Shown here piece by piece: positions 42,237 through 51,785 of a stretch of 64,000 nucleotides of DNA. The stretch is from Meandrina meandrites (lineage: Eukaryota > Cnidaria > Anthozoa > Scleractinia > Meandrinidae). Each line of letters begins with the position of its first letter. Position 1 is the stretch's first letter. Position numbers and translations under genes: made by a program. The notes beneath the pieces were generated by a model that was not told the origin of the DNA, did no database searches, and was given only the letters and a program-made list of their open reading frames with translations. Location of the stretch: contig OY855905.1 in the NCBI GenBank assembly GCA_963693305.1, positions 23,429,437 through 23,493,436 of the forward strand, written 5' to 3'.

Positions 42237-42690
42237 GTCTTCGTTTTGTAGTTTAGGCCGGGTCAAACTACAAAATGAAGACCCTCGCTCAAACGCTCTT
42301 TAAGACGCCAAAAGACGCGAATCCGACTGGGTCTTCGTTTTGTAGTTTAGGCCGGGTCAAACTACAAAACGAAGAACCTCGCTCAAACGCTTTGTTGCAC
42401 CTCAAAAGACGCGAAACCGACTAGGTCTTTGTTTTGTAGTTTAGGCCGGGCCAAACTACAAAACGAAGACCCTCGCTCACACGCTTTGTCGGACGCCAAA
42501 AGACGCGAAACCGACGGGGTCTTCGTTTTGTAGTTTAGGCCGGGTCAAACTACAAAACGAAGACCCTCACTCAAACGCTTTGTTGGACGCCAAAAGACGC
42601 GAAACCGACGGGGTCTTCGTTTTGTAGTTTTGGCTGGGTCAAACTACAAAACGAAGACCCTCGCTCAAACGCTCTTTAAGATGCCAAAAG
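42237..42690. repeat. Five 94-bp palindromic units (left array)
   Basis: Starts of GTCTTCGTTTTGTAGTTT at about 42237, 42331, 42425, 42519 and 42613 are exactly 94 bp apart. In each unit this 18-mer is followed after about 10 bases by its complement AAACTACAAAACGAAGAC, so every unit can form a hairpin. Confidence 0.85.
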
Positions 42691-43520
42691 TATGGAAAGC
42701 CATAACTGCCTTATGTGATCGTTAATCATTACGTTTTGACGTTTCGTCATTATGTGATGTGGTCCTGTCATGTTGTATCTTCCATATTCCGTTATGTGGT
42801 GTAGTTTTGGCATTATGTTTTGAAGGTTCTTCATTATGATTTCCGCTTTTGTCATTATGTGATGAGGTTTGATCATTATGTGATGTGGCTCCTTCGTTAT
42901 GTGTTGTGGTTTTATCATTATGTGTTGAAGTTATTTCATTACGTGCTGGTTTTCAAGAAGATGTCCAATAGTCTTGGCAGATTAGCTTTCGGTTCTTCCA
43001 CCATCTTGAAACTTTGAAAGAGCAGGTACTGGACCATAAGATAAAAACTGGTAAAACGGGTTCTTAAAGACGAAAGGGACCTGGGAAATAATGATTGACA
43101 CAGGGAGTAAACTCGAATTGCCAAAAATAGAATAACATTACATAATGGTAAAACCACAACACATAATGATGAAACCACATAACGAAGGACCTGCACCACA
43201 TAATGAAGGAACTGCAACACATAAAGAAACAACGACACAACATAATAGAAAGACCCCAGCATGTAATGAAATAACTTCAACACATAATGATAAAACCACA
43301 ACACATAACGAAGGAACCACATCACATAATGATCAAACCTCATCACATAATGACAAAAGCGGAAATCATAATGAAGAACCTTCAAAACATAATGCCAAAA
43401 CTACACCACGTAACAGAATATGGAAGATACAACATGACAGGACCACATCACATAATGACGAAACGTCAAAACGTAATGACTAACGATCACATAAGGCAGT
43501 TATGGCTTTCCATACAAAAG
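42690..43520. repeat. Inner inverted repeat of 21-bp units
   Basis: Left arm (about 42690-42950) consists of TCATTATGTGATGTGGTT-type 21-bp units; the right arm (about 43255-43510) is its inverted copy, ending GGCAGTTATGGCTTTCCATA. The period of 21 bp keeps frames open on both strands and yields heptad peptides such as THNDKTT. The spacer is about 300 bp. Confidence 0.8.
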
Positions 43521-44140
43521 TTGCGAATCCGACTGGGTCTTCGTTTTGTAGTTTAGGCCGGGTCAAACTACAAAACGAAGACCCTCGCTCAAACAGTTTC
43601 CTTGAAGAAAGCGTGACGAATAATGAAATTAAAGATTATTTTATTCTTATACTCCGATTCCCTATTGCCTTTTTTCAGTTGAATAACAGTATCAAAAATA
43701 ATTTTTACAACAATTCAATCCAAGTATAGTCGATATTCATTGTATTTGAAACCCGAATGTCATTCCCTTTCCTTGTCCTGATATACAGGCGTATCATTCC
43801 AAGTAGGGCATGGCCAAGAATTTTTTGTCCATAAAGGTTGTCAGATCAAAGCTCGAAGACTAGACCGAAAAATAGTATAGGTAGCCAAGAGCTGTGCTGC
43901 CGGAATAGCAAAGGAAAACTGACATGAGAAACGCGTATACATGTATATATTTATGTTGAGTAGACATGTGGATTAAACGAAAGTAATGCTACAGAAAATG
44001 GCATCCTGTGGAGAACAACAAATTCTTCGTGTGCCAAAAATACTAACTTGTCTAGGTCAATATTCAGACTACAATCCAGACTACAATCCGGCTTGTCGTT
44101 AAGCTTTGATCTGATATTTTCGAGTGAGTTAATGCTTTAA

Positions 44141-44531
44141 GATTTACAACGTACATCGTATAATGCTAACAGAAACGAACTCAGGATAAAATATAATTCC
44201 ATAATCACGGTATTCTGCGATAGTAACAAATTGATTGCCGTAACAATGGCGTCTTTTATACTTTCGTTCATACAATAATCAATCAAAATGTCAACATTTA
44301 ATGCAAGTTTCCCATGTTCTAATTCTAGCGTCTTCAAAAGTCTTGGAAACGTGAGTATAAAATATTGGTATGAGATGTTCAATTTCAATTTACTACCTTT
44401 ATGATTAAAAACGTACATCTTATAATGCTAACCGAAACGAACTCATGATAAAATATAATTCCATAGTTACGGTATTCTACGATAGTAACAAAATGATTGC
44501 CGTAACAACAGCGTCTATAATACTGTCGTTT
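44141..44531. repeat. Direct duplication of about 120 bp inside the foldback element
   Basis: The block around ATAATGCTAACAGAAACGAA at about 44160 recurs at about 44421 (ATAATGCTAACCGAAACGAA), continuing through TAAAATATAATTCCATA and GATTGCCGTAACAA, offset 261 bp. Confidence 0.75.
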
Positions 44532-45278
44532 TTTCCTCAGGTCGCTGTAAACTCCTTGCGATCCTTTCTTCTTCACGTTATCTTTAATTGACACAAGCAT
44601 GCTCTTCTTAAGTGGATAGAACGGCCTTGGGTTTGAGGATCAGCTGTTACCATGCTTCTGCACCTTTACATCATCAACTCGTCCTTCAGCGTTGTCAACA
44701 TGGTATTGTAAAAGACAAACATTGTTAACGATGTTTCCTTTCATGTATTTCAATATAAATATTGAACGTGCAAGAGATGGCGCAGCTTTGTTCCTCCTGG
44801 AATTCTGAACTAAATGATAGTTTTCCATGGAAGATAGCGGGGCTTTCTTCTTATGCAGTAATGACCACATGCCATCATACCATTCTATTGTCCACACTGC
44901 ACATTGCACATCGTAGGACGCCATCAAACGAGGCGACAAACGAGTTGTCAAAAATATATATCCCTGACATGTACCAGGCATTTTTTCCTTCCAATGGTAA
45001 CTGAGGTGACTCAAAGCCACTTTTGGGGCATCACGCGTCACACAAAGATCCTTTCCCGCGCCCTGATTACGGCTGCTCGATATTTTTTTCCATCTTAACA
45101 AATCTGCATGATATTTTATTTAAACTAGAAGCACATGCTCGATATTTTTTGGGGATTTGCAAAACCCCCCCTCCCCCCATCAAAAATCTAATGGTCCACC
45201 CCTAACAGAAAACGCCTGATCGTGTGAGATCGAAATTTGGATAAGAGTTTTGGCGTCTTATAGAGCGTTTGAGCGAGG

Positions 45279-45640
45279 GTCTTCGTTTTGTAGTTTGACC
45301 CGGCCTAAACTACAAAACGAAAACCCCGTCGGTTTCGCATCTTTTGGCGTCCAACAAAGCGTTTGAGCGAGGGTCTTCATTTTGTAGTTTGACCCGGCCT
45401 AAACTACAAAACGAAGACCCCGTCGGATTCGCGTCTTTTGGCATCTTAAAGAGCGTTTGAGCGAGGGTCTTCATTTTGTAGTTTGACCCGGCCTAAACTA
45501 CAAAACAAAGACCCCGTCGGTTTCGTGTCTTTTGGCGTCCAACAAAGCGTTTGAGCGAGGGTCTTCGTTTTGTAGTTTGACCCGGCCTAAACTACAAAAC
45601 GAAGACCCCGTCGGTTTCGCGTGTGATAGCGTCCGATAAA
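45279..45640. repeat. Four 94-bp palindromic units (right array, inverted)
   Basis: GGGTCTTCRTTTTGTAGTTT starts at about 45278, 45372, 45466 and 45560. They are the inverted counterparts of the left array and form the same hairpins. Confidence 0.85.
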
Positions 45641-46145
45641 GTACTTAAGCCTGACTATTGATGATTATAACTGCCTCGAGTTTGAAAGGCCTAAAATTAT
45701 ATGAGCTCTTCCTTTTTCGGTCTTCGGTCTTCGTTTTGTAGACACCCTATTCTATACTCTGTATTTAAAAGATTTTCAATTAAACAAATAATTTTCATGG
45801 TGTTTCTCAGAAATTTCACAATTTCTATCAATTAAAATCCAGTATTTTGGCTACAAAATAAGAGTGTTTTTTTTTTATAAGAACCTATTGTTCTTTGCCA
45901 GCCTAAATAGGTTCTTATATATTTGGGTATTAAAATGCCCAATTTCAGCCTGTAGGTTCTTAAATCACTAGGTTCTTATATGTGGGTGTTTACTGTATTG
46001 AAATCTCAGCTTAACCTACAAAACATTTCTACGATATCTAGAGCAAAGTAATAACTGAACTTAAAGTAAAGTATACACACAAATATTTTGTTATTATAAA
46101 ATCCCAATGGCCTTTTGTGCTCCTATTTTATATTGAAATCCTCAC

Positions 46146-46335
46146 CTCGATCTCGTGAAAACGATCAACAACGATTATCCAACGATCAGAATATCCCTCT
46201 CATCTGTTTAACGCTGTTCTTTCAAGTTGCAGGTATAAGAGTAATCGCTCCAAGGATAAAAATACCAAAATTCCAACGAAAATACAACACAGTCACGTAA
46301 GACGCTTCGCTTCAAATCAGGGCGCCATGTTGAAC
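46146..46335 (-). promoter_or_regulatory. Candidate promoter and non-coding first exon of the R3HCC1-type gene
   Basis: On the minus strand AACATGGCGCC (YY1/initiator-like) lies at about 46321-46331. A consensus-like donor, ATCGAG followed by GTGAGG, ends the possible exon at 46146. The next acceptor on this strand with the right context is at 41197 (TATGTTACAG), just upstream of the start codon. That predicts a first intron of about 4.95 kb. The exon is not proven. Confidence 0.4.
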
Positions 46336-46399
46336 TTTCTCTTGGTACTTCATGTATCCTTCATTGTAGTGTGAAGAACAATCATTGGAAGAACTTCTA

Positions 46400-47545
46400 A
46401 AGAACTGATTAGTCAATACGCAAAGTAAGTTCCTTGTTTTGAAGCACTGATTGGTCAATACGCAAACTAAGTTCCCTGTTTTGAAGCACTGATTGGTCAA
46501 TACGGGAACTGAGTTCCTTGTCGTGAAGCAGTGTTTGGTCAATACGGGAACTATAAAAAAATTGTGCGTTACTTCTGCGCTTCATTAGCAGGGATTGGTT
46601 AATATGCGGAAGATTCCGCGTTTTATAAGCACTGATTAGTCAATGTGCGGAACATTCCGCGTTTTATAAGCGCCGATTGGCTAATGTGCGGAACATTCCG
46701 TGTTTTATAAGCCCTGATTGGTTAATGTACGGAACATTCCGCGTTTTATGAGCGCCAATTGGTTAATGTGAGGAACATTCCGTGTTTTATAAGCCCTGAT
46801 TGGTTAATGTACGGAACATTCCGCGTTTTATGAGCACTGATTGGTTAATGTGCGGAACATGCAGCGTTTTATAAGCACTGTTTGGTTAAGGTGCGGAACA
46901 TTCCGTGTTTTATAAGCACTGATTGGTCAATTTGCGGAATATTCCGCGTTTTCTAAGCACTGATTGGTTAATGTACGGAACATTCCGCGTTTTATAAGCG
47001 CCGATTGGTTAATGTGCGGAACATTCCGCGTTTTATAAGCACTGATTGGTCAATGTGCGGAACATTCCGCGTTTTCTAAGCACTGATTGGTTAATGTACG
47101 GAACATTCCGCGTTTTATAAGCGCCGATTGGTTAATGTGCGGAACATTCCGCGTTTTCTAAGCACTGATTGGTCAATGTGCGGAACATTCCGCGTTTTCT
47201 AAGCACTGATTGGTTAATGTACGGAACATTCCGCGTTTTATAAGCGTCGATTGGTTAATGTGCGGAACATTCCGCGTTTTATGAGCGCCGATTGGTTAAT
47301 GTGCGGAACATTCCGTGTTTTATAAGCCCTGATTGGTTAATGTACGGAACATTCCGCGTTTTATGAGCACTGATTGGTTAATGTGCGGAATATTCCGTGT
47401 TTTATAAGCACTGATTGGTCAATGTGCGGAATATTCCTCGTTTTCTAAGCACTGATTGGTTAATGTGCGGAACATTCCACGTTTTATAAACACTGATTGA
47501 ATAATGTGCGGAACATTCCGCGTTTTATAAACACTGATTGATTGG
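46400..47545 (-). repeat. 41-bp CCAAT/TATA minisatellite, about 24 core units
   Basis: From about 46580 to 47545 a 41-bp unit repeats about 24 times; a related 42-bp variant occupies 46400-46560. Read on the minus strand, a typical unit carries AACCAATCAG, then TTATAAAACGCGG, then the near-palindrome GCGGAATGTTCCGC. About 21 of the core units keep the CCAAT core by my count. Three unit types alternate from about 46961 to 47250, giving a 123-bp higher-order repeat. The array ends roughly 70 bp upstream of the inferred R3HCC1-type first exon, in matching orientation. No spacers, so not CRISPR-like. Confidence 0.9.
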
Positions 47546-47938
47546 TTAATGTTTAATTTAATTTAAATTTAATGGTTGACAGAGGCGGAAAAAATTTCGA
47601 TTTACCTCGCTCTAAGAAGGCCACTCACTCGATATTTTGGATCTGCAGGCGTGAGACTCACGCATTATGCGTAAGAGTTTGCAGGTCGCTCTATACTTTT
47701 CGAGGTTCTTTGTTGTCTTGGTCGTTCTTTGTTTTACGTCACTGGTGAGTTTCATAGGTTCCTACACCGAAGATGAGCCAAAAATTGGATATTAGCACTA
47801 TCGAACGCCCTTCCCCATTATCCGTGACCTTCTCTTGTCCTCACACTTCGTTTCTTTTCATACCACAACACGGAATAATCAGCCTGTAATTTTTACTCAA
47901 TCGATCAGAATAAAAGTCTTCAATTAGAGACACGACCA
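47546..47938. other. Spacer between minisatellite and pogo-type element
   Basis: Short AT-rich bridge, then GGCGTGAGACTCACGCATTA near 47650, a small palindrome. No gene. Confidence 0.45.
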
Positions 47939-48745
47939 CAGTGGAACCTCGATTTAACGAACCTCTATATAACGAAGTTCTCGGCATAACGAACGATTGT
48001 CTTCAGCCCGGCCAAAATTACAGTAAAATGTATGGAACAGGACCTCGATTTAACGAACCTCGATATAACGAAATCCTCGTTATAACGAACACAATCCAGA
48101 AGCCCGAACGTAAAATATACCTCGATATAACGAATAACCGAGGCTATGACAGCGCTACGCAATTTCATTTTGTCATTTGACAAGACCGGTTCAAAGGTAA
48201 AAAAATTCTATGCTCGCTTTCTTCGATGGAGGATACATTGTTACGGATGGTAATAAAAAGAGAGAAACAATCCTCACTGAAAGAATTTTTTAAAGTCCTG
48301 ATTAGAAATGTAATAGTACAGTGTTATAAGTTGTTAACGATTTTTACCGTGTTCATTTAGAGGAATATCTTAAATGGAGGACGCATTTTTACTGATGACA
48401 ACAAAAAAAAAAGAACAATCTTCAATGTATGTGTAGTTTTAAGCAGTGTTGTTTGTCTGTTCAGTTTCTAGTGCCGTAGGTATGTACAAATCTACACTGA
48501 GACAATAGCTTCGTACAGACATTAAAGAACGGATGTTTCAGTAGTAATCGTTCATATCCAGAAATGCTGGGTTAGTGCAACGTAACACCGTTGAATATTA
48601 ATCATTAACTATACCTCGATATAACGAATATTTTGGTTGTTTTCCCGAAAATTCGTTAAATCGAGGTTTTCGATATAACGAACCCTCGATATAACGAACA
48701 AATTTCCCCAGTCCCTTGGCACTTCGTTAAATCGAGGTCCCACTG
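47939..48745. mobile_element. pogo/Tigger-type inverted-repeat element, copy A
   Basis: Ends are CAGTGGAACCTCGATTTAAC and GTTAAATCGAGGTCCCACTG. Many internal CGATATAACGAA motifs face inward from both sides. TA follows the right end; the left flank is CA. 807 bp, no transposase. Copy B at 52178-53052 lies in the opposite orientation. Confidence 0.8.
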
Positions 48746-51700
48746 TACTGGTCTGATGCAGATTATGAAGATATTAAGGTAGGATTACTATATGAATATG
48801 CTTGAAAAGGGTATATAAGAAAATTACTGAAAATTATTGTAAGATATCGAAAAATTCCGGTTATAACGCCTGGGCTAACACAACTTCGTAAGTGGTTTTG
48901 AGTGGGCTTACATCTGGGGAGGGGTGGAGGCTTAGGAGCGGCCCTTGAAAAAAAGTTTAATTTCGAATCGAGCCACAACTGTTATCTCAGCATAAACTAG
49001 ATTGTCTGCATTGTATTGTTGCAGAAAATACCCATACCGTTTCCACAGGTTTTTTCATTTCACCCTCCCATGGGCCAACAAGGAGGAAGGCGGTACTCCG
49101 TATTCATGGTGAGGGAGAGGTGCAAACGATTTCCGGGTTTGAAATTTACGATTTAGGGATTTTTTGAATTGGGCAATAAAATTTTGGATATATTGATTTT
49201 ACCACGGTTTTTTGGATTGTCCAAAACAATTGGAAGATTCGCAGTAAAAAATTGTAATAAAACAGCTTCGGATAAATATAAATGCACACATTTATGGTTT
49301 TAAAAGGTGTTTGTTTTAATATTCACGGACTGTCTCGCATTATCTTGCTTCCGGGCTCTTTCAGGTTTAATTCCTGTTCGGGGGTAGAAGGTGTGACGAG
49401 CACCAACAGTGTCTGCATAAGAGGCTAAGATATGCAACTGTTATCCTGAATCAGTACTCTGAGCTAGAAGCTTACCGGGGCTGACAACTCTTATAAATGG
49501 CAATTTGAGAGAACGGCACATTTTTGCTGGGAAACTGAAGAAATTGCCGCGAAACAGGAGCAATAAACTTACATGTACAAGGTTAGAACTTGTTAAGATA
49601 ATTAATTTTTATGATGCACACTGCAATTGGCTACTAGTCAGGGTTAGTTCTTTCGGGTCATGCCAACACACATCATGAGCGAGTGGATAATATTAAACTT
49701 CTTATTAACTCTCACAAGCTCAGAGCCATATAAGGAGAATATCACCTGTGGTCTTTCTGGTTAACTAAGCAGAGTGAGGTCTGTACAATGAAGACCAATC
49801 TCAACAAGGGTCCACCTTCATCACTACATGGTGGTCAGAAACACTGTTTATTGAAGTTGTCAACCCCACCATTGTACCTTTGTTTAATTTACAAGCCCAC
49901 AGTTATCACACATTTCTTAGCTTGAGTTATCAACAACCCCTCTACTGACTGTGTAAATCTGCTAGTCTACATTAATAATGCTGTGAAGCCTGTGGTAAGC
50001 ACAGAAAAACTCTCCTGGCCAGGGGACAACTAACCATTTCTATTTTATTGGGCACAGGCTACCAGGTTACAGTATAAACTGTACTTAGTATAAGATTAAA
50101 TGAGTAGGATGACTACAGTGTAAGAGAGGGCTTTTGAAGCAGTCACTACTTTGACTTAACTTTAAGAAACAAAAACCAAAACCAAATTAACTAACCAACC
50201 TTTAAGAGAGTATAACTATATGACAGAGAGGCTATTGAAATGAAAGCCACTAAGCAGTACTTTGATGTGGTGCTGGATGAAGTGGTTCTAACTTTCAAGT
50301 CCGGATAAAACCCTACTGTGACCATTTAAAAATGAAGATTACCGATTACTGATTCACATTATGCTGTTTGTAGAATTTTTTGCCAAAGACTCAAGTCCCC
50401 ACTCACGAAGATGTGTCTGCTAGCGGTCATTTTACTGTTTTGGGAACTCAGTCGTGATAGAAGCTGAAGAGCACACTTAGGCCGTTTTGAAGACTAACAA
50501 GAATTAAAATGAGACAATTTAAGGAGCTACGCCATGATGTTGTAAGTTTCTGATGTGCAAAATTACTATGAAGGAAGCCTCAAGGAAAACATTTTTAAGG
50601 GCAGAAAACACCAAGGGAGTTATAGACCGAAATTTTTTTTTATGAATAAATTACAAACATGCAAAAAAACAGTAATCACAGAATGATTGTGATGGTGTTG
50701 AATTAAACTAGTAATTCAGCAGCCTTAGCCAAGTTGGTTTTATCTTTACTGGTTCACTTAACCAACGAACAGGCATACTTTTTTTCCTCCTGCTGCGAAA
50801 AAATAGAATGTCTGATTGCAGGTTATGGTCCACTCACAAAACTAAGAGTCAAAGAAAAAGTTAGATTGCTGAGGAAGATAAGACCACGTAATCTGCAACA
50901 TGCATCAGTGGAAAGAAAGGTGGAACAATTTGACATGATAAAAGTTATGGAAAGACAGTCAGTAAAAACAAGTAAATTACATTGGCTGGTTCGATGTCAA
51001 ACAAAACGTGTCTATCAAGGTCTGTGTCATAATGACTACACAGTCCTTCAAGTTTGCCCCTTGTGATTTTAGATATCTCTACAAGTCATTTACATGTACA
51101 ATGCGCAGCAGAATTTTACTTAAAGAAGAAGATACAACTCCATGTACCAGTTGGGATCTGCTTACTGTGTTATGAACCACTAAAAGCACTTACTAGTTAT
51201 AAAGATATGGAAATTTGCATTTTATGTACATTAATCTGTTAATTTATGCTGCCTACTCTGAGAGCCCTGAACTTGTGTATGGCTAAATTAGTAATAATAT
51301 TAAAAAGGACCTGACCAAGCATTCATGTACAGCTGAGAAGTACTTTGGACAACAGCAAAGTGCAACTCTAGGTGTATGAATATTTTAGAGCCGGACTTAA
51401 CTTAATTTAAGGCTAAAACTCTCGAATTTTATTTCTCCCATACACACGAAAGTACTGCACTCTGGAGGATACAGTCAAAGCTACAGAAGGCTGGAAAGCC
51501 ACTGCATGTATATTCGACAATATCTTACAGTTTGTTTTTCTGCCATGATGTGCCATGCCCACCACAGCAACTAGATGAATCCCACTGAAAACTCAGTACA
51601 GAATAAAATAGTTCTTCAATGATTTCTTGTGGTATACAGTGAATATCCCCACTGACGACTTGATTTTTCTATGCACAACCAAAGGCTTGTGCGTATTTAC

Positions 51701-51785
51701 AAACTGAAAATTCTGGTCACTTGGGGATACTTCAATGTACACCACTCAAAAGTAATCTTTTAACTATATTGCACTCCCAATCACC
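48746..51785. other. Gene-free; includes probable NFYA 3' UTR
   Basis: No supported gene. The plus-strand frame at 50734-51066 is 110 codons without a recognisable domain. The right part lies directly downstream of the NFYA stop codon at 51786. Confidence 0.45.

Larger units (their letters stand above)
42068..45747. mobile_element. 3.68-kb foldback transposon with 10-bp target duplication
   Basis: The termini are GGGTGTCTACAAAACGAAGA and TCTTCGTTTTGTAGACACCC. The 10 bases TATTCTATAC occur directly outside both ends (42058-42067 and 45748-45757). Subterminal inverted blocks match over about 170 bp (for example TTTAGGCCTTTCAAACTCGA at the left) and continue into 94-bp palindromic units: five at the left from 42237 and four at the right from 45279. 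The middle holds a second inverted repeat made of 21-bp units (42690-42950 and 43255-43505) and about 1.6 kb of single-copy DNA. A 9-10 bp duplication and long inverted repeats resemble Mutator-like or foldback elements. No transposase is recognised, so it is probably non-autonomous. Confidence 0.8.
41891..45995. mobile_element. TA-flanked inverted-repeat element interrupted by a foldback transposon
   Basis: Left terminus CAGTAAACACCCACGTATAA and right terminus TTATATGTGGGTGTTTACTG are inverted copies, each flanked by TA (41889-41890 and 45996-45997). TAAGAACCT and GCCTAAAT motifs repeat inside each half. Without the foldback insert the element is only about 415 bp and non-coding. Ends of this form and a TA duplication point to the Tc1/mariner-pogo group. 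It lies between the inferred first exon and exon with the start codon of the R3HCC1-type gene. Confidence 0.8.

Noticed and set aside
42676..43556. Long open frames on both strands with His-Asn-rich heptad repeats, which could be mistaken for a repetitive protein gene
   Set aside because: They follow from 21-bp repeats inside an inverted repeat; the two strands are open equally, there is no promoter or splice context, and the region is within a transposon.
44640..45101. 153-codon minus-strand frame in the foldback element, possible captured gene or transposase piece
   Set aside because: No transposase motif or known domain seen; composition does not stand out. Kept as unexplained, not as a gene.
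46400..47545. Regular short repeats that could suggest a CRISPR array
   Set aside because: Units abut without unique spacers and the genome is animal; it is a minisatellite.
50734..51066. 110-codon basic plus-strand frame
   Set aside because: No domain, opposite to the NFYA 3' region, no promoter context.
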